Shown here: one piece after another, positions 59,834-64,000 of the stretch
Layout of the letters: each line of letters begins with the position of its first letter
How positions within the stretch are numbered: the first letter of the stretch is position 1
Source: Actinopolymorpha alba DSM 45243
GTDB taxonomy: Bacteria; Actinomycetota; Actinomycetes; Propionibacteriales; Actinopolymorphaceae
DNA length: 64,000 bases
NCBI RefSeq assembly: GCF_000373925.1
Contig: NZ_KB892752.1
Coordinates: 37,016-101,015, forward strand
Direction of reading: 5' to 3'
Program-made: the position numbers and the translations under genes
The notes under the pieces: model-generated
Told to the model about the DNA's origin: nothing
Database searches by the model: none
What the model saw: the letters and a program-made list of their open reading frames with translations, nothing else

Positions 59834-60853
59834 GTGGTGCACAACCACCGGATCCGGCGATACCTTCGTGCCACCTCGTGGATGGTGGTGTTCGCCGCCG
59901 CCTATTACGTGACCGCGCGAATAGGCCTGCTGCAAGAGATCGTGCGCGGTCAGGTCACCCCGTTGTGGCCACCGACGGGTATCGCCCTGGTCGGCCTTCT
60001 ACTGCTGGGGCTGTGGAGCTGGCCCGCTATCACGATCGCGGCGTTCCTTGTCAACGTCGTGACAGGCCCGACAGTGTGGGCGGCGCTGGTCATCTCCGTT
60101 GGGAACACCCTTGCCCCGGTTTGCGCCTACCTGCTTCTCCGCAAGGTCGGGTTCCGTGTCGACCTGGTACGGCTGCGCGATGCCCTCGCCCTGATCTTCC
60201 TCGGTGGCTTTGCCGCGATGTTGATCAGCGCGACCGTGGGCAGCGGAGTGTTGCTGGTGTCCGGGGCGATCCCGAGAATCGGATTCTGGCCCACCTGGTC
60301 CGTCTGGTGGACGGGCGACGCGATGGGGATCTTCCTGGTCGCTCCGTTGCTCCTCGTCCTGCGCAAGGTGCGGTTGCCTCGCGGGGTTCCGTTCTGGCGG
60401 TGGGCCGAGGCCACAGTCCTGGTGGTGGGTACCTTCTTCGCGGCGCAGTTGGCGATCCGGGGACCGTTCGACCTTTTGTTCCTGGTCTTTCCGTTTCTTA
60501 TCTGGGCGGCGCTGCGATTCCAGCTCGGTGGTGCCGCACCCTGCGCGATGATCGTGTCGTCCGTCGCGATCTACGCGGCCGCCCATGCGACCGGGCCGTT
60601 CAGTGGCCACAATCTGTTCGCTGACATGGTGACCCTGCAGGCGTTCAACGCGACCACAGCGCTCACAGCCCTGGTGCTTGCGGTCATCACGGCCGAACGC
60701 AACAACGCCGAACGCGAGATCGAGGAGGCATGTAAGCGGCTTGCCGACACGGTGTCCAAGCTGGAACAGTCCCGGTCAATCCGGGACCGACTGCCGTCCT
60801 CGCTCCTCGATCCGACGCACTCTGCGAAGCACGGGCCGCATCACCACAGCTAA
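59834..60853 (+). CDS. MASE1-type membrane sensor protein lacking an output domain
   Basis: A protein of about 339 residues with eight or more membrane helices of the MASE1 type: IGLLQEIVRGQVTPLWPPTGIALVGLLLLG, ITIAAFLVNVVTG, WWTGDAMGIFLVAPLLLVLR and FPFLIWAALRFQLGGAA. MASE1 is normally followed by GGDEF/EAL, PAS or histidine kinase parts; here only a short coiled coil (AERNNAEREIEEACKRLADTVSKLEQS) and a polar tail with HSAKHGPHHHS remain. The protein may be truncated or work through a partner. The start is uncertain; GTG 59834 is the first reasonable one near the membrane part, and the frame stays open to 59609. Confidence 0.78.
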   Translation: MVHNHRIRRYLRATSWMVVFAAAYYVTARIGLLQEIVRGQVTPLWPPTGIALVGLLLLGLWSWPAITIAAFLVNVVTGPTVWAALVISVGNTLAPVCAYLLLRKVGFRVDLVRLRDALALIFLGGFAAMLISATVGSGVLLVSGAIPRIGFWPTWSVWWTGDAMGIFLVAPLLLVLRKVRLPRGVPFWRWAEATVLVVGTFFAAQLAIRGPFDLLFLVFPFLIWAALRFQLGGAAPCAMIVSSVAIYAAAHATGPFSGHNLFADMVTLQAFNATTALTALVLAVITAERNNAEREIEEACKRLADTVSKLEQSRSIRDRLPSSLLDPTHSAKHGPHHHS

Positions 60854-60872
60854 CCGGTCCGGATCACCACAA

Positions 60873-61739
60873 CTAACTGGACATGGCGTCCCGGTGTCGC
60901 CACTTTCTGACGGCTTTCTCCAGCGTCTCGGGTTCGTTGAGATCCATCGCGTCCGAGGCGATCTCGAGCCGGGCGGCCACGATCGCGGCCCGCGCATCGA
61001 CCCGGCGCCCGGTCAGCCGTTCGTACTCGCCGGCGACCCGCCGGAGCAGATCGGCGGACACAGTGGCGAGGTAGCGCAGGTCTGAACTCGGGTCGCCGAG
61101 CTGGACGCAGGAGAAGTCCCAGATACCGGCGAGTTCGCCGACCGGCCCGTCGAGCACCAGGTTTCCGAAGTGGAAGTCGTTGTGGAGCAACACCGGATCC
61201 TCGGCTCCGTCGTACCCAGCCGACAACGCACGCGCCTCATCCAGAACGTCCGCCAGCGCATCCCGGATGTTTGGTGGGAGGACGTCCAGGGTTCCCGCGA
61301 GTCGGGCGATCGCTGACCCGAGGTCGTCTGGCACCGGAATGGCCAACTCGGTGATCTCCGCGGGCGTAAGGATCGTGTGCATGGCCGCCAGGAAGGCGGC
61401 GAGGGAGCCGGCGAGGGCATCACGCTGGGGCTCGGGCGCTCGCGCGTAGGCATCCCGATCGAACTCCCACCCGTCGATCTTGCGGTACGCCGCGAACGGC
61501 CGGTGCCGCCCGGTCCATTCGATGGTGGGAATGGGCACCGGCAGGCGGCCCGCGAGCCGGCGCAGGACAGCGACCTCCCGCTCGAAGTCGACGTGCGCTC
61601 GGGGGAATCGCAGAATCCAACCGTCCCGGGTTTCCAGCACGACGCTTTCCCAACCGGAGTGGAGTACGACGCCGGAGAGGTCAACCTTCTGGTCCTCCGC
61701 GGCGACCGCCTCGAGAAGTGCGTTGAGATCCAGGCTCAT
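60873..61739 (-). CDS. APH-type phosphotransferase, copy 1
   Basis: A 288-residue kinase-like protein of the aminoglycoside/macrolide phosphotransferase superfamily. It has GWESVVLETRDGWILRFPR (nucleotide loop and Lys/Arg), the catalytic loop VLLHNDFHFGNLVLDG (H-x-D-x-x-x-x-N) and the metal Asp in GIWDFSCVQLGDPSSDL. Macrolide 2'-phosphotransferases and many proteins of unknown function share this layout. ATG 61739 begins MSLDLNALLEAV; the longer frame is unnecessary. It is divergent from a DinB-like gene with an operator-like inverted repeat between them. The substrate is unknown. Confidence 0.88.
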   Translation of the reverse strand: MSLDLNALLEAVAAEDQKVDLSGVVLHSGWESVVLETRDGWILRFPRAHVDFEREVAVLRRLAGRLPVPIPTIEWTGRHRPFAAYRKIDGWEFDRDAYARAPEPQRDALAGSLAAFLAAMHTILTPAEITELAIPVPDDLGSAIARLAGTLDVLPPNIRDALADVLDEARALSAGYDGAEDPVLLHNDFHFGNLVLDGPVGELAGIWDFSCVQLGDPSSDLRYLATVSADLLRRVAGEYERLTGRRVDARAAIVAARLEIASDAMDLNEPETLEKAVRKWRHRDAMSS

Positions 61740-61798
61740 GCGGGCAACGTATGTGGTCGCGGTGCGCAATCTCCACGGATTTGCGTTGGTTCCTGGGG

Positions 61799-61841
61799 CG
61801 CGACGTACGTCAACTCCTGTCCGTCGCTGACGTATGTCGCG
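61799..61841. promoter_or_regulatory. 14-bp inverted repeat in divergent promoter
   Basis: CGCGACGTACGTCA (61799-61812) and TGACGTATGTCGCG (61828-61841) form an inverted repeat with one mismatch and 15 bases between; ACGTATGT also occurs at 61748-61755. It lies between the phosphotransferase and the DinB-like gene and may bind one regulator for both. Confidence 0.55.
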
Positions 61842-61858
61842 GAGTGTAGGGTCGGCCG

Positions 61859-62386
61859 GTGCACGTATCCCGATGCGACCTGCTGCGCTGGCAGTTCGAG
61901 CTGACCTGGGCGTTGTTCGACTACCACCTGGAGCGCCTGGTGCCCGAGGACCTCCTCTGGGAGCCGGCGGCGCATTGCTGGACGCTGCGACCGGACGCCG
62001 AAGGTCAGTGGGTGCCGGACTGGGCTGAGACCGAGCCCGACCCCATTCCTGTTCCCACGATCGGCTGGCTCAGTTGGCACATCGGCTGGTGGTGGAGCGT
62101 GACCATCGACCATGTCGAAGACCGTACGCCGCGGGAACGGACCGAGATCACCTGGCCAGGAGACAGCGAAGCGGCGATCGAGTGGCTACGTGGACTTCGG
62201 GAGTCCTGGTTGGCAGTGCTGGCTCGCCTCACCGAGGCCGATCTGGATGCCACCGCGCCGTTCCCGTGGCCGAAAGACCCCGAGCACACGGTGGCCCACA
62301 TGGTCGGCTGGGTGAATGCCGAGCTGATGAAGAATGCCGCCGAGATCGGCCAACTCCGCCTGCTGCGCGCCGCTTCCGGAGGCTGA
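61859..62386 (+). CDS. DinB-like metalloprotein (four-helix bundle)
   Basis: A 175-residue DinB/YfiT-type protein. FELTWALFDYHLERLVPEDLLWEP, IGWLSWHIGWWWSVTIDHV and TVAHMVGWVNAELMKNAAEIGQLRLL are the helices; the three family His residues of the nickel/zinc site appear as DYHLERL, WHIGWW and AHMVGW. Relatives use mycothiol or bacillithiol in detoxification in actinobacteria; others have unknown roles. GTG 61859 is the start and lies 17 bases after the inverted repeat. A second phosphotransferase gene follows. Confidence 0.88.
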   Translation: MHVSRCDLLRWQFELTWALFDYHLERLVPEDLLWEPAAHCWTLRPDAEGQWVPDWAETEPDPIPVPTIGWLSWHIGWWWSVTIDHVEDRTPRERTEITWPGDSEAAIEWLRGLRESWLAVLARLTEADLDATAPFPWPKDPEHTVAHMVGWVNAELMKNAAEIGQLRLLRAASGG

Positions 62387-62507
62387 TCACGGCTCGGTCC
62401 GGTGAGATCGCGACGCCGCGTCCGTGGAGTCCAGGCGACTGCGGGCGGCCCGCGCCTGCCTCGATATGGGTTTGCGCGGTGAGAGGACCAGCCGCCATAG
62501 TTTCGGC

Positions 62508-63419
62508 GTGGTCGAGAGTCAGCATGCGGATGGTCGTGCCGGAATCCATGCGGCGCTCGTGCGGCGCCTGATAGCAGCGCAGTTCCCACAGTGGACCGAT
62601 CTGCCCGTGACGCCGGTCGAGGTGGACGGGAACGACAACCGTACGTACCGCCTCGGTGAGGAGATGTCCGTACGGCTTCCGACCGCCGAGGGCTACACGC
62701 CTGCGGTCGGCAAGGAACACGAGTGGCTGCCGGTGCTTGCGCCCTCGTTGCCCGTGCCCATTCCGGAGCCTTTGGCGATTGGTGTGCCCGGCGAGGGATA
62801 CCCGTTCGGCTGGGCGGTCCGTCGCTGGCTGGACGGTGACACCGCGAGGCTGGACCTCATCGACGACCTGCGCGAGTTCGCGACCTCGGTGGGCGAGTTC
62901 GTCGTTGCACTGCAGGGCATTGACCCAACGGGCGGCCCGCTGGCGGGGAAGCACAGCGCCTACCGAGGCGCGTCCCTGGAGCACTACGACGACGAGACGC
63001 GGCACTGCCTTGCGCTGCTGGATGGTCACATTGATACCGAGCGGGCATCCGCTGTATGGGAGGCCGCACTCAGCGCCAACTGGCAGGGCACGCCGGTGTG
63101 GTTCCACGGCGACCTCGCGATCGGGAACCTTCTGGTCGGGGATGGCAGGCTGGCCGCCGTCATCGACTTCGGCACCTCGGGTGTCGGCGATCCTTCGTGC
63201 GACCTGGTCATCGCGTGGACGATGTTCTCCGGCGAGAGCCGAGAGGCGTTCCGCAAGACCGTCGACCAGGACGCGGGCACCTGGGCCCGGGCCCGCGGTT
63301 GGGCTTTGTGGAAGGCCATGCTCGTCATGTCCCGCGACCCCGACGCCAACGACGAGCAGACTGTCGGCCATCGCCGGGTGATCGACGAGGTCCTGTCTGA
63401 CCACGACCGCATCAGCTGA
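62508..63419 (+). CDS. APH-type phosphotransferase, copy 2
   Basis: A protein of 303 residues, different from copy 1 in sequence but of the same superfamily (aminoglycoside phosphotransferase, choline-kinase-like fold). It has EVDGNDNRTYRLGEEMSVRLPTAEGY (nucleotide loop), the catalytic loop VWFHGDLAIGNLLVGDG (H-G-D-x-x-x-x-N) and IDFGTSGVGDPSCDLVIAWTMF. This H-G-D-L-x-x-G-N and D-F-G pattern is close to actinobacterial aminoglycoside resistance-like proteins. GTG 62508 is chosen; a CATAGT box lies about ten bases upstream and there is no ribosome-binding site, so a leaderless transcript is possible. A strong hairpin follows (63430-63480). Confidence 0.88.
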   Translation: MVESQHADGRAGIHAALVRRLIAAQFPQWTDLPVTPVEVDGNDNRTYRLGEEMSVRLPTAEGYTPAVGKEHEWLPVLAPSLPVPIPEPLAIGVPGEGYPFGWAVRRWLDGDTARLDLIDDLREFATSVGEFVVALQGIDPTGGPLAGKHSAYRGASLEHYDDETRHCLALLDGHIDTERASAVWEAALSANWQGTPVWFHGDLAIGNLLVGDGRLAAVIDFGTSGVGDPSCDLVIAWTMFSGESREAFRKTVDQDAGTWARARGWALWKAMLVMSRDPDANDEQTVGHRRVIDEVLSDHDRIS

Positions 63420-63429
63420 CTCACACCTC

Positions 63430-63480
63430 GAGCCAGGGCGGGCCACAGCGGTCTAAATCGATTGCGGCCCGTCCTGGCTC
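63430..63480 (+). terminator. Hairpin after phosphotransferase copy 2
   Basis: GAGCCAGG (63430-63437) pairs with CCTGGCTC (63473-63480), and CGGGCC (63439-63444) with GGCCCG (63466-63471), giving a nearly continuous 15-bp stem. It sits between the phosphotransferase and the leader ORF of the Tet(M)-like gene and may act as terminator or attenuator. Confidence 0.75.
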
Positions 63481-63526
63481 TCTGCTTCACTCGCGACGGC
63501 AGTCTCATCGACCAAGGGAGAAGGAA

Positions 63527-63631
63527 ATGCGCCAAGCGTTCATGTCCACCTACCGAACCACTCACCATGAGGACATGACGCTTCGTGCAGAGCTTGAACC
63601 TTGGAATTTTGGCACATGTCGACGCCGGTAA
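63527..63631 (+). CDS. Candidate leader peptide overlapping the Tet(M)-like gene
   Basis: A 34-codon frame from ATG 63527 with a strong ribosome-binding site (GGGAGAAGGAA). It begins [17 protein letters not shown] and ends in CRRR with TAA at 63629-63631, overlapping the first 47 bases of the ribosomal protection gene in another frame. Ribosomes on it would cover the weak start region of the resistance gene. Leader peptides control inducible ribosome-protection and rRNA-methylase genes by stalling. It has no database identity that I can claim. Confidence 0.5.
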   Translation: MRQAFMSTYRTTHHEDMTLRAELEPWNFGTCRRR

Positions 63632-64000
63632 GACCAGCCTGACCGAGCGGCTGCTCTTCGGGGCCGGTGTCATCGACGAGATCGGCAGCGTCGACGACGG
63701 CAGCACCCAGACCGATTCGCTCGCTCTGGAACGCCAGCGCGGCATCACGATCAAGTCCGCCGTGGTGTCGTTCGTCATCAACGACGTCACGGTCAACCTG
63801 ATCGACACGCCCGGCCACCCCGACTTCATCGCCGAGGTGGAGCGGGTGTTGAGCGTGCTCGACGGCGCCGTCCTCGTCATTTCCGCCGTAGAAGGCGTAC
63901 AGGCGCAGACCCGCGTCCTGATGCGCACGCTCCAGCGGCTCAACATCCCCACACTGATCTTCGTGAACAAGATCGACCGCGGCGGCGCGGATGATGAGCG
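63585..64000 (+). CDS. Tet(M)/Otr(A)-like ribosomal protection GTPase, C-terminus cut by window edge
   Basis: The first 138 residues of an EF-G-like translational GTPase. It reads [20 protein letters not shown] (G1), [24 protein letters not shown] (G2), [47 protein letters not shown] (G3), and FVNKIDRGG (G4). The RQRGITI and GVQAQTR blocks match tetracycline ribosomal protection proteins rather than EF-G. Such proteins remove tetracycline from the ribosome. GTG 63585 or TTG 63594 must be the start, because an in-frame TGA lies at 63576. GAGGA is 12 bases before GTG, a weak signal within the leader ORF. Confidence 0.88.
   Translation, partial: MQSLNLGILAHVDAGKTSLTERLLFGAGVIDEIGSVDDGSTQTDSLALERQRGITIKSAVVSFVINDVTVNLIDTPGHPDFIAEVERVLSVLDGAVLVISAVEGVQAQTRVLMRTLQRLNIPTLIFVNKIDRGGADDE

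Overview
The window is GC-rich DNA with dense genes, frequent GTG starts, 4-bp ATGA/GTGA overlaps and actinobacterial gene families: F420-dependent PPOX and Ddn-like enzymes, DUF222-HNH (13E12-type) protein, SSI-like inhibitor, HemD fused to a winged helix, and the order mazG-eno-ftsB-DUF501-ppx. It suggests an actinomycete; a Propionibacteriales-type soil organism is plausible, but that is inference only. No rRNA, CRISPR array, phage or transposase gene was found. One tRNA gene is present.

Layout. 1-3.2 kb: a GDT1-type cation transporter behind a yybP-ykoY manganese riboswitch, an ArsR regulator and a NarL/DesK-type two-component pair. 3.4-13.6 kb: housekeeping block (SurA-like lipoprotein, MazG, enolase, FtsB/DivIC, DUF501, Ppx/GppA, type 5 UDG), interrupted by an OmpR regulator and an unusual kinase-DUF4173 fusion. 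13.7-24 kb: HTH-nucleotidyltransferase, HxlR regulator with two imine-reductase-like enzymes, acetyltransferases, NDH-2 under a Rex-like operator, a cyclopropane synthase, an atypical tRNA-Leu(UAA) next to a Phd/VapC module, and a Bax-inhibitor-like protein. 24-31.8 kb: two PPOX proteins, DUF4287, thiolase, a Cfr-like 23S rRNA methyltransferase, and two half-ABC exporters with complementary degenerate ATP sites. 33-43.8 kb: Ddn-like protein, SGNH esterase, cystathionine beta-synthase, fumarase, malic enzyme, DUF222-HNH protein, SSI-like inhibitor, and a TetR regulator facing an FAD monooxygenase across three phased operators. 44-53.2 kb: nitrate uptake and assimilation (NarK, nitrate reductase, electron-transfer flavoprotein, NirB, NirD, HemD-HTH), mostly with 4-bp overlaps. 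53.3-64 kb: P-loop kinase, sugar ABC transporter, YnfA, AmtB, MASE1 protein, DinB, two APH-type phosphotransferases, and the start of a Tet(M)-like ribosomal protection gene behind an overlapping leader ORF.

The most unusual material is a set of dispersed palindromic repeats. Two families occur both between genes and inside reading frames: a 57-bp palindrome lies in frame in the FAD monooxygenase, and a 48-bp element lies twice in frame at the N-terminus of the histidine kinase. A third, composite family of several hundred bp fills the gene-free stretches near 32-33 kb and 57.6-58.1 kb in opposite orientations, with pieces near 16.8 kb. A fourth is built on CACGTATACGTG.

The Cfr-like enzyme, the ABC pair, the two phosphotransferases and the Tet(M)-like gene make the window rich in possible defences against ribosome-targeting antibiotics; none of these activities can be proved from sequence alone.
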